The notes under the pieces: model-generated
Databases searched by the model: none
What the model was told of the DNA's origin: nothing
What the model saw: only the letters and a program-made list of their open reading frames with translations
Assembly: GCA_028820935.1 (NCBI GenBank)
Contig: JAPPHZ010000046.1
Coordinates: forward strand, 1-45,067
Direction of reading: 5' to 3'
DNA from: a bacterium
GTDB lineage: Bacteria; Actinomycetota; Acidimicrobiia; Spongiisociales; Spongiisociaceae
Length of the DNA: 45,067 nucleotides
Program-made: the position numbers and the translations under genes
Shown here: in pieces, positions 15,686-24,282 of the stretch
How positions within the stretch are numbered: position 1 is the first letter of the stretch
How the letters are laid out: the number at the start of each line of letters is the position of its first letter

Positions 15686-15691
15686 TACGAT
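15686..15691 (+). promoter_or_regulatory. -10 box, leaderless promoter of the PAC2 gene
   Basis: TACGAT lies 8 nt before the GTG start at 15700, just after the copA stop; the gene probably has its own leaderless transcript. Confidence 0.5.
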
Positions 15692-15699
15692 TCCTTAGC

Positions 15700-16545
15700 G
15701 TGGGGACCGATGTCGAGTGGCTTGAGGAGCGTTCGCTACGTGATCCGGTAGCGGTGCTGGCCTTCGAGGGCTGGAATGACGCCTCCGACGCCGCCACCCG
15801 GGTGCTCTACTACCTCATGGAGCACCACGACGTCACTCCGTTGGCCCGGCTCGATCTCGAGGACTACATCAGCTACCAGGAGTCCCGGCCGCTGGTCACG
15901 CTGGAGGGGCGGGTACGGAGCATTCGCTGGCCCACGGTCGGCTTCTTCGGCCTCGCCTTACCCGACCACTCCCATGACCTGGTGCTGATCCTCGGAGAGG
16001 AGCCGCACCTGCGGTGGCGCCGGTTCTGCCTTGACGTCGCTTCCGTGCTCCGGCAGTTGGGAGTCCACCAGGCCGTGGCCCTCGGAGCGTTCGTCGGCGA
16101 GATCGCCCACACGCTCCCGGTGCCGATCTTCGGGAGCTCCTCGGATCCCAACTTCGCCGACCGGTTCGGATTGCACGCCTCCGCCTACGAAGGGCCGACC
16201 GGCATCACCGGGGTCATCACCAAGGCACTCGAGGACGAGGGCATCGAGGCGGCGAGCATGTGGGCCGGTATACCCCATTACCTGGCGGCCAACCCCAGCC
16301 CTACCGGGACCCGGGCGCTCCTGTACGCGCTCGGCGACGTGATCGGCCAACGCTTCGACGTCACGGAGCTGGACGAGGAGGTGGCCGACTACGAGGCGCG
16401 GGTGCAGGAGGCGATCGCCGGTTCCAGCGAGCTGGTCGGATACGTCCGGGGCCTGGAGGCGGAGAGCGAGAAGCGCGCCATATCGCTGACCAGTAGCCGC
16501 CGGTTGGTGGAGGAGATCGAGCGCTTCCTGCGCAACCCCAACTAG
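15700..16545 (+). CDS. PAC2-family protein
   Basis: The 281-residue protein belongs to the PAC2 (proteasome assembly chaperone 2-like, DUF75) family, common in actinobacteria, where its role is not established. Typical features are VAVLAFEGWNDASDAAT near the N-terminus, EDYISYQESRP, the SIRWPTVGFFG strand, LGAFVGEIAHTLPVPIFGSSSDP and WAGIPHYLAANPSP. It is soluble, ending in a helical segment (about 230-281). GTG start with a close -10 box and no Shine-Dalgarno sequence. Transcribed in the same direction as copA, but with a likely promoter of its own. Confidence 0.9.
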   Translation: MGTDVEWLEERSLRDPVAVLAFEGWNDASDAATRVLYYLMEHHDVTPLARLDLEDYISYQESRPLVTLEGRVRSIRWPTVGFFGLALPDHSHDLVLILGEEPHLRWRRFCLDVASVLRQLGVHQAVALGAFVGEIAHTLPVPIFGSSSDPNFADRFGLHASAYEGPTGITGVITKALEDEGIEAASMWAGIPHYLAANPSPTGTRALLYALGDVIGQRFDVTELDEEVADYEARVQEAIAGSSELVGYVRGLEAESEKRAISLTSSRRLVEEIERFLRNPN

Positions 16546-16672
16546 TTGGTAGTTGGTAACCGGAGGTAGCGTTGGATCGCATCCGTATACGGTCTCGGTA
16601 CCTACCGTTCCGGTTTGCGGCCAACCCGTCCAACGACAACAATCGGTGCCTGGATCGAAACAAGGATGTGCA

Positions 16673-16765
16673 TTGGGCTCGCTGGTTAAGAAGCGCCGCA
16701 AGAAAATGAGCAAGCACAAGTATCGCAAGCGGATCAAGGCTAACCGCCACAAGAAGAAGCAGTAG
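16673..16765 (+). CDS. Mini ribosomal protein bS22 (AURKAIP1/COX24 domain)
   Basis: A 30-residue, extremely basic protein with core KKRRKKMSKHKYRKRIKANR, which closely matches the small actinobacterial AURKAIP1/COX24-domain protein identified as bS22 in mycobacterial 30S ribosomes. It begins at TTG 16673 with AAGGA at 16662-16666 and a 6-nt spacer. The frame is open 40 codons further upstream, but that stretch has no family character, so the TTG start is preferred. The family starts MGS followed by a basic block, as here (translated M-G-S-L-V). It follows the PAC2 gene by 127 bp. Confidence 0.85.
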   Translation: MGSLVKKRRKKMSKHKYRKRIKANRHKKKQ

Positions 16766-17215
16766 GTCCGCTTCAGGGGGTACTTGCGGGGCGAGGACGT
16801 GCTGCCCGCCCGGCCGGGCGGTGTGTCTTAGCGCCCCGAATTCCCAAGTCGGTTCGTGCCCGTAGAGGCCGTGCCCGGCGCATACGGCGGTCCGTCCGAA
16901 GGGGGACGAGCGGGAGCGCTCGAGTGTGTCACACCCCCGCTATACGTTGCCTGTCGCCAAGCACTTACACCGGTCTGAAGGCTTTCATCGATCGATTCGA
17001 CCGGCCCGGAGGGAACAAACAAGGCTTCATGGAGCGAACCGCCATGCCACCCGGCAACCGCCCGGGCATGCCCGACCACGCTCCAAAGCCAGGACAGGTG
17101 GTGGCGGGGGAGGGCCCGGTGCGGAGCACCGATTTGCCGGCGCGATTTTCGCGACTTTCCCCACACGGGACTCGGGAGGCGGTTGGACGATTCCCCGGCC
17201 GGCCGAGGCTCGAAC
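16766..17215. other. Intergenic region between bS22 and thrB
   Basis: About 450 bp without a convincing gene. It holds a 16-bp perfect palindrome (16806-16821) and otherwise GC-rich sequence with no SD-led family-like frame on either strand. The segment lies between convergent genes, so transcription terminators are expected. Confidence 0.5.
16806..16821. terminator. Perfect 16-bp palindrome, possible bidirectional terminator
   Basis: CCGCCCGGCCGGGCGG is its own reverse complement and can form a 6-bp stem with a GGCC loop. It lies 41 bp after the bS22 stop and downstream of the convergent thrB. There is no U-tract, as in many actinobacterial terminators; a protein-binding palindrome is the alternative. 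Confidence 0.35.
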
Positions 17216-18061
17216 CTATCCGGCGCCCTTGATGTCCGGCACCAGCACCATCGCCTTGCCCTCCCCGCGCAGAGCGTCCGCCAGGGCGTCCTGCACCGTG
17301 GACACGTGGTCTCGCCGCGCCAGGCTGAGGATGGAGGGGCCGGCGCCGGACAGGCAGGCGTACACGGCCCCCGCATCGAGGGCGACATCCATCAGCCAGG
17401 CCGTTTTCGGATAGCTGGCGAGGCGGGGCGTCTCGTGGATCTCGTCGCCGCGGGCATTGTCGAGTATCTCCTCCGAACCGGTCCGCAGACCCTCGATCAG
17501 CGCGGTGAGCCGTCCGAGGGTACGAACAGCCACGTCGAGCGGGACGCAGTCCGGCACCACCTTGCGGGAGTCACTGGTCCGGATCTCGAAGTCGGGAACC
17601 ACCAGCACCGGCACCAGGTCGGGCGACAGCGAGTGGTGCACCACCCATCCTTCGGCCACCGACACCAACCCCCCGTAGACGGCTGCGGCGGCGTTGTCGG
17701 GGTGGCCCTCCAGGTACTTGACGTACTGGAACAGCTCGTCGTGGCTCGGGTCCTTGCCGTTGGCGCGCAGGGCGGCCAGGGTGCCGGCGGTGAAGGCGGC
17801 CGCGCTCGATCCCAGGCCGCTGCACAGGGGAACGTGGTTGGCGATCTCCATCCGGAGCGGCCGGTCGCTCACGGCACGAGCCGCCGCCAGGACGGCGTCG
17901 TTGTCCTCATCGCCCAGGTAGGGCTCTGGTCCCACGTGGCGGGAGGACCACGAGCCGGCGACCTCGGCAGTCACCCGGCACCGCAGGTCGAGCGCCAGGG
18001 CCATGGTGTCGAAGCCCGGCCCGAGGTTGGCAGAGGACGCAGGGGCGGAGGCGGTGCTCAT
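17216..18061 (-). CDS. thrB: Homoserine kinase
   Basis: GHMP-family kinase that phosphorylates L-homoserine in threonine synthesis. The 281-residue protein has SSANLGPGFDTMALAL near the N-terminus (typical of ThrB), the ATP-binding loop PLCSGLGSSAA at 78-88, the KYLEGHPDNAAAA segment and the C-terminal SGAGPSILSL. The ATG start overlaps the CDF transporter stop (18058-18061, ATGA). thrA/hom and thrC, often adjacent, are absent here. Length is slightly below the usual 300 residues but no motif is missing. Confidence 0.93.
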   Translation of the reverse strand: MSTASAPASSANLGPGFDTMALALDLRCRVTAEVAGSWSSRHVGPEPYLGDEDNDAVLAAARAVSDRPLRMEIANHVPLCSGLGSSAAAFTAGTLAALRANGKDPSHDELFQYVKYLEGHPDNAAAAVYGGLVSVAEGWVVHHSLSPDLVPVLVVPDFEIRTSDSRKVVPDCVPLDVAVRTLGRLTALIEGLRTGSEEILDNARGDEIHETPRLASYPKTAWLMDVALDAGAVYACLSGAGPSILSLARRDHVSTVQDALADALRGEGKAMVLVPDIKGAG

Positions 18062-18966
18062 GAGCCGATGTCGGTTTCCACGAAGATGTTCCGCGCCGTC
18101 GGCAATGCGATCCGGATGGCACTCTCGACATCCTCGATGGTCTCGTGGACCTCCTTGCCGGAAAGGCCTTCCACCAACTCGACATCCAGGTTGACCAGGA
18201 TGTCCTCGGGGCCCATGTGCATGGTGAGCAGGCGATCCACGCCGGTGACGTTGGCGTGGGCCAGCACGCGCGCCCGGATGGTGGCTCGGTCCCGGCGTCC
18301 GGCCGCTTCCCCGATCAGCAGTCCCTTGATCTCGAAGGCCAGGAAGAACGCCACGCAGGCCAGTAGCACCCCGATCAGAATCGACGCGAGGGCGTCCCAG
18401 GTGGGGTTGCCGGTGAGATGGGAGGCCACCACGCCCGCCAGCGCGACGGTCAGCCCACCGACGGCGGCGCTGTCCTCGAACAGGACGACCAGCAGCGGCG
18501 CGTCCTTGGTGTCGCGCAGGGTGCGCCAGAGGGCACGAGAGCCTCGGGCCCGGTTGAACTCACGCACCGCCACAGCCCACGGAACGGCCTCAATGAGGAT
18601 CGCTCCCGAGAGCACGGCCACCGAGACACCGAAGCTCTCCACCGCATGGGGATGCCGGAGGGCGTTGACACCGTGCTGGATGGAGAACACCGATCCTCCT
18701 ACGAACAGCATGACCGCCACCATGAAGCTCCAGAAGTAGACCTCCTTGCCCCTCCCGAACGGATGGCGGTGCCCGCCGGCGCGCTTGGAGACCGTGATGC
18801 CCCACAGCAGCATGGCCTGGTTGCCGGAATCGGCCACCGAGTGGATCGCCTCGGCCAGCATCGCCGCCGATCCGGTGATGGCCGCGGCTATGAACTTGGC
18901 TACCGCGATGGCCGAGTTGGCGACCAGCGCGGCGATCACAGCGAGACGGGAGCCTTGGGAAGCCAT
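18058..18966 (-). CDS. Cation diffusion facilitator (zinc/manganese-type efflux)
   Basis: Six-helix metal/proton antiporter of the CDF family, 302 residues. The first metal-site motif is HSVADSGNQ (HxxxD). The second, normally HxxxD or DxxxD in helix 5, reads EDSAAVGG, as in the SLC30A9-like branch, so the metal specificity is not certain. A C-terminal cytoplasmic domain with LVNLDVELVEGLSGKEVHETIEDVE is present. Leaderless-type promoter at 18976-18981; thrB follows with an ATGA overlap, a pairing without an obvious metabolic link. Confidence 0.9.
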   Translation of the reverse strand: MASQGSRLAVIAALVANSAIAVAKFIAAAITGSAAMLAEAIHSVADSGNQAMLLWGITVSKRAGGHRHPFGRGKEVYFWSFMVAVMLFVGGSVFSIQHGVNALRHPHAVESFGVSVAVLSGAILIEAVPWAVAVREFNRARGSRALWRTLRDTKDAPLLVVLFEDSAAVGGLTVALAGVVASHLTGNPTWDALASILIGVLLACVAFFLAFEIKGLLIGEAAGRRDRATIRARVLAHANVTGVDRLLTMHMGPEDILVNLDVELVEGLSGKEVHETIEDVESAIRIALPTARNIFVETDIGS

Positions 18967-18975
18967 TCGGGTGCC

Positions 18976-18981
18976 AGTGTA
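18976..18981 (-). promoter_or_regulatory. -10 box, leaderless promoter of the CDF-thrB operon
   Basis: Reverse-strand TACACT is 9 nt from the ATG at 18966. Confidence 0.5.
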
Positions 18982-19015
18982 CGAGGTCGTGGGTTCCTCA
19001 GCACAGCAGCAGGGC

Positions 19016-19021
19016 TACGGT
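19016..19021 (+). promoter_or_regulatory. -10 box, leaderless promoter of a small membrane protein
   Basis: TACGGT lies 9 nt before the ATG at 19031. With the opposite box at 18976-18981 it makes a compact divergent promoter region of about 45 bp. Confidence 0.5.
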
Positions 19022-19030
19022 AAGCGGGTT

Positions 19031-19246
19031 ATGGCGGACATTCTCGGGTTGGACGCCCTGCTGGGGCAGATGATGACCGCGCTGGGTCTGGCGATGGTGG
19101 CCGGGAACGGCTTCGCCATGTGGAAACACGCCCGTGGTGAGGGTCCCGAAGGCGCCAAGGGCGCCTACCGGCCGGGGCGGGTTCGCTTCCTCCTGGGGGT
19201 CGGTCTGGTGATCAGCATCTGGGGCCTGGCCGGGTGGGTGATCTGA
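19031..19246 (+). CDS. Small two-helix membrane protein, uncharacterised
   Basis: A 71-residue protein with two hydrophobic segments, LLGQMMTALGLAMVAGNGFAMW and VRFLLGVGLVISIWGLAGWVI, joined by a charged loop (KHARGEGPEGAKGAYRPGR). Similar small proteins are frequent in actinobacteria and have no known function. The ATG start is supported by the -10 box 9 nt upstream; the frame is open further back into the divergent CDF gene, which is not used. tRNA-Gly follows 90 bp downstream. Confidence 0.68.
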   Translation: MADILGLDALLGQMMTALGLAMVAGNGFAMWKHARGEGPEGAKGAYRPGRVRFLLGVGLVISIWGLAGWVI

Positions 19247-19336
19247 TCCGACGGCTCGCCAGACCGGTCCAACGCATGTGGCACCCCGCCACGTGGACCA
19301 CTACCATCGCGCCGGGCTGGTGGGTGTAGCTCACCG

Positions 19337-19407
19337 GCGGGTGTAGTTCAGTGGTAGAACATCAGCTTCCCAAGCTGAGAACGGGGGTTCGATTCCCCTC
19401 ACCCGCT
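19337..19407 (+). tRNA. tRNA-Gly (anticodon CCC)
   Basis: A complete 71-nt cloverleaf: acceptor GCGGGTG (19337-19343) pairs perfectly with CACCCGC (19400-19406), D-arm TAGTTCAGTGGTAGA, anticodon stem TCAGC/GCTGA with loop TTCCCAA giving anticodon CCC, and T-arm GGGGGTTCGATTCCCC. The discriminator is T at 19407, and CCA is not encoded. A degenerate copy of the first 15 nt lies just upstream (19319-19333). Reads GGG codons, common in this GC-rich genome. Confidence 0.95.
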
Positions 19408-19475
19408 CCCTTCCCCTGGCGCGCTCGCTTCCCCTGGCGCGCTGATTCCACCTCTCCGCAACCTGGAGCAGAGCA

Positions 19476-20045
19476 GTGATACTTTCGGACCGGGACATCA
19501 AGGCCGCAATCGAGGCGGAACGCATCGGGATCGATCCCTACGATCCCGATAACGTCCAGCCCTCTTCCATCGACCTGCGGGTGGATCGCTTCTTCCGGGT
19601 GTTCGAGAACCACCTCTACCCGTATATCGATCCCAAGACGGCCCAGCCCGACCTCACCCAGGAGAAGGCGGTCAGCCCTGACGGCCGCTTCATCCTCCAC
19701 CCCGGCAAGTTCGTGCTCGGGGCGACCCTCGAGCGGATCCATCTGGCTGACGACCTCGTGGCCCGGCTCGAGGGCAAATCCAGCCTGGGCCGGATCGGCC
19801 TGCTGATCCACTCCACCGCCGGGTTCGTGGATCCCGGCTTCAACGGTTACCTGACGCTCGAGCTGGCCAACGTGGCCAACCTGCCGATCGCCATCTATCC
19901 CGGCATGCTGATCGGCCAGATCAGCTTCTACGAGCTCTCCAGCCCGGCGGAGCACCCCTACGGCTCGCTGTGGGCGGGGTCAAAGTACCAGGGCCAGCGC
20001 GGCCCCACCGCCTCCCGGGTCCACGAGAACTTCCGCCAGGGGTGA
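19476..20045 (+). CDS. dcd: dCTP deaminase (probably bifunctional, dUMP-forming)
   Basis: Converts dCTP toward dUMP for thymidylate synthesis. The 189-residue trimeric enzyme shows [11 protein letters not shown] at its start, [11 protein letters not shown], the catalytic [25 protein letters not shown] block and the C-terminal [14 protein letters not shown] closing arm. This sequence follows the mycobacterial type, which performs both deamination and pyrophosphate release; that bifunctionality is inferred. GTG start with GGAG at 19465-19468. It ends three bases from the convergent purB stop. Confidence 0.95.
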   Translation: MILSDRDIKAAIEAERIGIDPYDPDNVQPSSIDLRVDRFFRVFENHLYPYIDPKTAQPDLTQEKAVSPDGRFILHPGKFVLGATLERIHLADDLVARLEGKSSLGRIGLLIHSTAGFVDPGFNGYLTLELANVANLPIAIYPGMLIGQISFYELSSPAEHPYGSLWAGSKYQGQRGPTASRVHENFRQG

Positions 20046-20048
20046 CGA

Positions 20049-21494
20049 TCAGAGCAGGGTCTCCGGCTGGTACGTAGCGGCGTCCGGATGGGCGTCGACC
20101 ACCTCCGCGACCGCCCTCGCAACGCCGTCGACCTGGGAGCCCGCCCGTCCCGCCAGGCCGGTGGCGGTGGCCGCCTCCCGGATCCGCGACGCGTCCAGGG
20201 GAAAGGCCGGATCGTCGCCGAGCGTTGCCCAGAGGTCGTGGTCGCCCCCGTCCCGCCGGGCGGTGGCCGCCCGTAGACCGTGGGACTGGATGACCCGGTG
20301 GGCCTGCTCGCGGCCCATCCCCGCCGCCACCGCCGCCAGCAGGACCCGGGTCGTGGAGAGGAACGGCAGCTCGGCAGCCAGTTCCTCCTCCACCCGCCCT
20401 GGAAACACCGCCATGTCCCGGACCACGTGCAGGGTGGCCTCCATCAACCCGTCGGCGGCGAAGAAGGAGTCGGGGAGCATCACCCGGCGGACCACGGAGT
20501 CGCTGACATCACCCTCGTTCCACTGGTGCCCTGACAGGCCCGAGGCCATGGCGAGGTAGCCGCCCAGGACCACGGCCAGCCCGTTGATCCGCTCGCAGGT
20601 CCGCATGTTCGTCTTGTGGGGCATGGCCGATGATCCCACCTGGCCGGACCGGAAACCCTCGGAGACCAGGTCGGCGCCGGCCATCAGCCGGAGGGTGGTG
20701 GCCAGGCTGGAGGGGCCCGCCGCCAGTTGGGCCAGCGCGGACACCACCTCCAGGTCGAGCGATCTGGGATAGACCTGTCCCACGGAGATCAGGCGCCGGG
20801 AGAACCCCCGTCCATCCGCCACCCTCTCCTCGAACCGGTCCACCGCCTCCTCGTCACCACCGAACAGGTCCAGGAGGTCCTGCTGGGTCCCCACCGGGCC
20901 TTTGATTCCTCTCAGCGGATAGCCGGCGATCAGGGTCTCGAGCCGCCGGTAGGCGGCCAGGGTCTCCTCGGCGGCGGAGGCAAGACGTTTCCCCACGGTG
21001 GTGGGCTGAGCCGGCACGTTGTGGCTGCGGCCCACCACGACCGTTGTCCGGTACTCGACCGCCCGGCCCGCCAGGGCTGCCAGCACCGCCACGGTCTTGT
21101 CCCGCAGCGTCTCGAGCGACCGCCGGACCACCATCTGCTCGACGTTCTCGGTGACATCCCGGGAGGTGAGTCCCTTGTGGATATGCTCGTGGCCCGCCAG
21201 CGCGCAGAACTCCCCGATGCGGGCCGCCAGATCGTGGCGGGTGACTTCCTCCCTGGACCGGATCGAGGCCAGGTCCACGTGGTGGATGACCGCCCGGTAG
21301 TCGTCGACCACTCCGTCGGGCACGGGCACACCCAGCTCGATCTGGGCCTCGAGGACCGCTACCCAGAGCTCCCGCTCCATGACCACCCGGCCCACCGGGG
21401 ACCAGAGGCGACGGATCTCGCTGCCGGCGTAGCGGGAGGCCAGGACGTTGGGATTCTCGGACTGTCCGGGGGGATCCGTCGGGATCGGCGCCAT
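20049..21494 (-). CDS. purB: Adenylosuccinate lyase
   Basis: Cleaves adenylosuccinate and SAICAR in purine synthesis. The 481-residue protein of the fumarase/aspartase superfamily has HIHKGLTSRDVTEN, the catalytic GRSHNVPAQPTTVGKR block with the conserved histidine, and the superfamily signature GSSAMPHKTN. The length fits the longer PurB subgroup. It is the last gene of a reverse-strand run, 10 bp after the 3-hydroxyisobutyrate-dehydrogenase-like gene, an unusual operon partner. The longer N-terminal start (MAPIPTDPPGQ) is not fixed by a Shine-Dalgarno sequence. Confidence 0.95.
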   Translation of the reverse strand: MAPIPTDPPGQSENPNVLASRYAGSEIRRLWSPVGRVVMERELWVAVLEAQIELGVPVPDGVVDDYRAVIHHVDLASIRSREEVTRHDLAARIGEFCALAGHEHIHKGLTSRDVTENVEQMVVRRSLETLRDKTVAVLAALAGRAVEYRTTVVVGRSHNVPAQPTTVGKRLASAAEETLAAYRRLETLIAGYPLRGIKGPVGTQQDLLDLFGGDEEAVDRFEERVADGRGFSRRLISVGQVYPRSLDLEVVSALAQLAAGPSSLATTLRLMAGADLVSEGFRSGQVGSSAMPHKTNMRTCERINGLAVVLGGYLAMASGLSGHQWNEGDVSDSVVRRVMLPDSFFAADGLMEATLHVVRDMAVFPGRVEEELAAELPFLSTTRVLLAAVAAGMGREQAHRVIQSHGLRAATARRDGGDHDLWATLGDDPAFPLDASRIREAATATGLAGRAGSQVDGVARAVAEVVDAHPDAATYQPETLL

Positions 21495-21504
21495 GGCGGT
21501 TCGC

Positions 21505-22416
21505 TCAGGTTTCCTTCTCGGATGGGTCCCATTCCACGCCGGCCAGGCGGGCCAGCGCCAGGATCAGGGACTGCGTTCCCTTCCGTCCCAGCCCCTGGGC
21601 CTGGAGCGAGACGTAGAGCTCGTGGGCCAGGGCCAGTCCGGGCGCCGGGAGCTTCATGGAGGCGGCCTCCCTCAGGGCGATCCCCATGTCCTTGACGAAG
21701 TGATCGACGAAGAATCCCGGCTCGAAGTCGCCCCCGAGCATCCGGGGACCGTAATTCGACAGCGACCACGATCCGGCCGCCCCGCCGCTGACCGACCCCA
21801 TCACCGTGTCGAGGTCGAGCCCGGCCTGCTGGCCGTAGAGCAACGCCTCGGACAACCCGATCATGCCGGTGGCGATCAGGATCTGGTTCACCGCCTTGGT
21901 GTGCTGGCCGGCGCCGGGCCCGCCCTGGCGGACGATGGTCTTGCCCATGGTCTCGAACACCGGCCGCACCTGCTCCACAGGGTCCGGGTCGCCGCCGATC
22001 ATGATCGACAATGTGCCGTTGCGGGCGCCGATGTCACCCCCGCTCACCGGGGCGTCGATGGCCTCCACACCCCGTTCGGCGCACGTGCCGGCGATCTCGA
22101 TGGCGAGGGCGGGCTCGGAGGTGGTCATGTCCACCAGCACGTCGCCGACCGAGGCGCCTTCCAGCAGGCCGCCCGGGCCGAGGAACACCTCGCGGACATC
22201 CTCGGGGAAACCCACGATGGCGAAGGACATGTCCGAAGCCGCGGCCACCTCGGCGGGGGTGGCGGCCCAGGTGGCGCCGCGGGCGATGAGGGTCGCGGCC
22301 CTGGCTTTGGTGCGGGTGGTCACCGTCACCGGATATCCGGCGTCGAGGACGTGCCCGCACATGGAGACGCCCATCACTCCGGTTCCGACCCAGCCGATCG
22401 CAGGCTTGTCAGTCAC
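21505..22416 (-). CDS. NAD(P)-dependent dehydrogenase, 3-hydroxyisobutyrate dehydrogenase family
   Basis: Beta-hydroxyacid dehydrogenase of 303 residues. Rossmann motif [11 protein letters not shown] at the N-terminus, substrate loop [11 protein letters not shown] and catalytic lysine in GQHTKAVNQ are all present. Members act on 3-hydroxyisobutyrate, tartronate semialdehyde, 6-phosphogluconate-like or short aldehyde substrates; the specific one is not clear. The GTG start at 22416 has AAGGAG 7 nt upstream and overlaps the stop of the upstream dehydrogenase (GTGA). purB follows 10 bp downstream. Confidence 0.9.
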   Translation of the reverse strand: MTDKPAIGWVGTGVMGVSMCGHVLDAGYPVTVTTRTKARAATLIARGATWAATPAEVAAASDMSFAIVGFPEDVREVFLGPGGLLEGASVGDVLVDMTTSEPALAIEIAGTCAERGVEAIDAPVSGGDIGARNGTLSIMIGGDPDPVEQVRPVFETMGKTIVRQGGPGAGQHTKAVNQILIATGMIGLSEALLYGQQAGLDLDTVMGSVSGGAAGSWSLSNYGPRMLGGDFEPGFFVDHFVKDMGIALREAASMKLPAPGLALAHELYVSLQAQGLGRKGTQSLILALARLAGVEWDPSEKET

Positions 22417-23426
22417 GTTCCGCTCCTTTCGATGACCAGCTTGCCCTGATGATCCCCGGCCTTCATCCGGCCCAGAGCCTCCGGCAGATGCTCGAACGGG
22501 TAGACGCTGTCCACTAGAACCGGCAGATCGCCGCCGGCCACCCACTCCGACACCCGGGCGAAGTCCTCGTGGTCGAACATGGTGGAGCCGATGATCTCCA
22601 GGTGGCGGAAGAAGAGTGGCGGGACGCTGACCTCCACCTTGGGGCCGCTGGTGGATCCGCAGGTCACCAGCCGGCCGCCCGGCGCCAACGACCGCATTGA
22701 CTGGCTCCAGGTGGCGGGTCCGACGTTCTCGAACACCACCTCGGCCTGCCGTCCCGCAGCCTGCCTGAGCTCCTTGGAGAAGTCGCCTCCGGAGGCGAAC
22801 CCGCCCGCCGCGCCGAGCTGGACGGCCCGTTCGATCTTGGCGGGGCTACGAGAGGTGACGTAGACCTCGGCGCCCATCAGCCGGCCGATCATCAGCCCGG
22901 CCGAGCTGACCCCCCCGCCGACTCCCACCACCAGCATCAGGTCCCCGTCGCAGAGGCGGGCCCGGCGCAGCATCCGGTAGGCGGTGGAGTAGGCCAGACC
23001 GTAGGCCGCCGCCCGGTCCCAGGGGAGGTGGGCCGGCTTGGGCACGACGTTGGTGGCCGGAACCACGACGTATTCGGCCAGCGTTCCCCAAGAGTGCTCG
23101 CCCAGCACCCCCAGCTTCCCGCTGAAGGGGATGTGGCCGGTGGTGGGGGCGTAGCCGAGGCTCGGGTTGACGATCACCTCGGCGCCCGGCGCCCATCCGT
23201 CCACACCGTCTCCCACCGCGTCCACCACCCCGGCGCCATCCCCGCCTGGCACATGAGGGAAGTGCTTGGGCGCGGGCAGGCCCATCGACATCCACAGGTC
23301 GAGGCGGTTGAGCGCGGACGCCACCAGCCTCACCCTCACCTCGCCCGGCCCGGGGATGGGCGTGTCCACCTCCCCCAGGGTGTAGGAGGAAGGCCCCCGC
23401 GTGTCGTTCAGAATCCAAGCTCGCAT
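22413..23426 (-). CDS. Medium-chain dehydrogenase/quinone oxidoreductase
   Basis: A 337-residue MDR-superfamily oxidoreductase with the GroES-like domain ([29 protein letters not shown]) and a Rossmann domain ([23 protein letters not shown], then [13 protein letters not shown]). The Cys cluster of the structural zinc is absent, and the usual GHE is GGD, so zinc use is doubtful and a quinone-oxidoreductase or enoyl-reductase role is more likely. First gene of a run MDR, 3-HIBDH-like, purB; its stop overlaps the next start. Confidence 0.9.
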   Translation of the reverse strand: MRAWILNDTRGPSSYTLGEVDTPIPGPGEVRVRLVASALNRLDLWMSMGLPAPKHFPHVPGGDGAGVVDAVGDGVDGWAPGAEVIVNPSLGYAPTTGHIPFSGKLGVLGEHSWGTLAEYVVVPATNVVPKPAHLPWDRAAAYGLAYSTAYRMLRRARLCDGDLMLVVGVGGGVSSAGLMIGRLMGAEVYVTSRSPAKIERAVQLGAAGGFASGGDFSKELRQAAGRQAEVVFENVGPATWSQSMRSLAPGGRLVTCGSTSGPKVEVSVPPLFFRHLEIIGSTMFDHEDFARVSEWVAGGDLPVLVDSVYPFEHLPEALGRMKAGDHQGKLVIERSGT

Positions 23427-23484
23427 GGGCCAAGGCTAGACCGCGCCCGGGGCGGCGTCGCCGCCTCATGCCGATCGGTCAGGT

Positions 23485-24282
23485 CTAGGTCCAGCCGAAG
23501 TGGTCGATGGGGCCCTCGCCGCGGCCCAGGTCCCATCCGGCGGCGCCGGTGATGGCGCGCGACACCCAGGCTCGGGCGTCGGCGATGGCCACGATCAGGT
23601 CGGCGCCGGTGGCCAGGCGGGCCGCTATGGAGGCCGAGAGGGCATCCCCGGTTCCGTGGACGTTACGCGACCGCACCCGGCGTCCCGGGAGGGCATGGGT
23701 CCGGATCCCGTCCGAGAACACGTCCAGGAGAGGCTTGTCGTCAGCCTTCCGGCCGCCGGTCACCAGGAAGGGTGTCCGGGTGGTGCGGGCGAGGTACTCC
23801 GCCGCGGCCCGCTGGTCCCGTTCGTTCTCGACGGGTCGGCCTGCCAGTAGCGCGGCCTCCCGATGGTTGGGAGTGGCCAGGCAGGCGGTCGGGATCAGGG
23901 CTTCGCGGTAGGCGGCCACGGTGGAACGATCCGCCAGCGACCTGCCGTCCCGATCCACCAGAACCGGATCGATCACCAGGTTGGGCAGCCGGGCCGCCTG
24001 CTCCGCCACCAGCCGGACCACCTCGGCCCGGCCCAGCAGACCGGTCTTGGTGGCGTCCGGCGGAAGGTCGGAAGCGACCGCTTCCAACTGCGAGGAGATC
24101 ATCTCTACGGGCACTTGCTCGGCTCTGGTGACCCCCAGGGTGTTCTGCGCCGTGACGGTGGTGATCACCGTGGTGGCGAACACGCCATGAGCCGACAGCG
24201 TCTTGAGGTCGGCCTGGATCCCGGCGCCGGCCCCGGAGTCGCTGCCGCCGATCGTCATCACCGTCTTGGGGGTAGCTGTCAT
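23485..24282 (-). CDS. thiD: Hydroxymethylpyrimidine / phosphomethylpyrimidine kinase
   Basis: Phosphorylates HMP and HMP-P in thiamine synthesis or salvage. The 265-residue ribokinase-fold protein has TIGGSDSGAGAGIQADLKT at its start, then TTVTAQNT, PPDATKTGLLG, a conserved DPVLVDRDG and the anion-hole NVHGTGDALSASIAARL, where most ThiD proteins have HGTGC(T/S). The ATG at 24282 with GGAGG close upstream overlaps the stop of the preceding gene (ATGA). No thiC, thiE or TPP riboswitch is visible nearby. Confidence 0.93.
   Translation of the reverse strand: MTATPKTVMTIGGSDSGAGAGIQADLKTLSAHGVFATTVITTVTAQNTLGVTRAEQVPVEMISSQLEAVASDLPPDATKTGLLGRAEVVRLVAEQAARLPNLVIDPVLVDRDGRSLADRSTVAAYREALIPTACLATPNHREAALLAGRPVENERDQRAAAEYLARTTRTPFLVTGGRKADDKPLLDVFSDGIRTHALPGRRVRSRNVHGTGDALSASIAARLATGADLIVAIADARAWVSRAITGAAGWDLGRGEGPIDHFGWT

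Noticed and set aside
17200-17225. tRNA-like sequence GGCTCGAACCTATCCGGC
   Set aside because: It only resembles the complement of a T-arm; no acceptor or anticodon stem is found and it runs into the 3' end of thrB.
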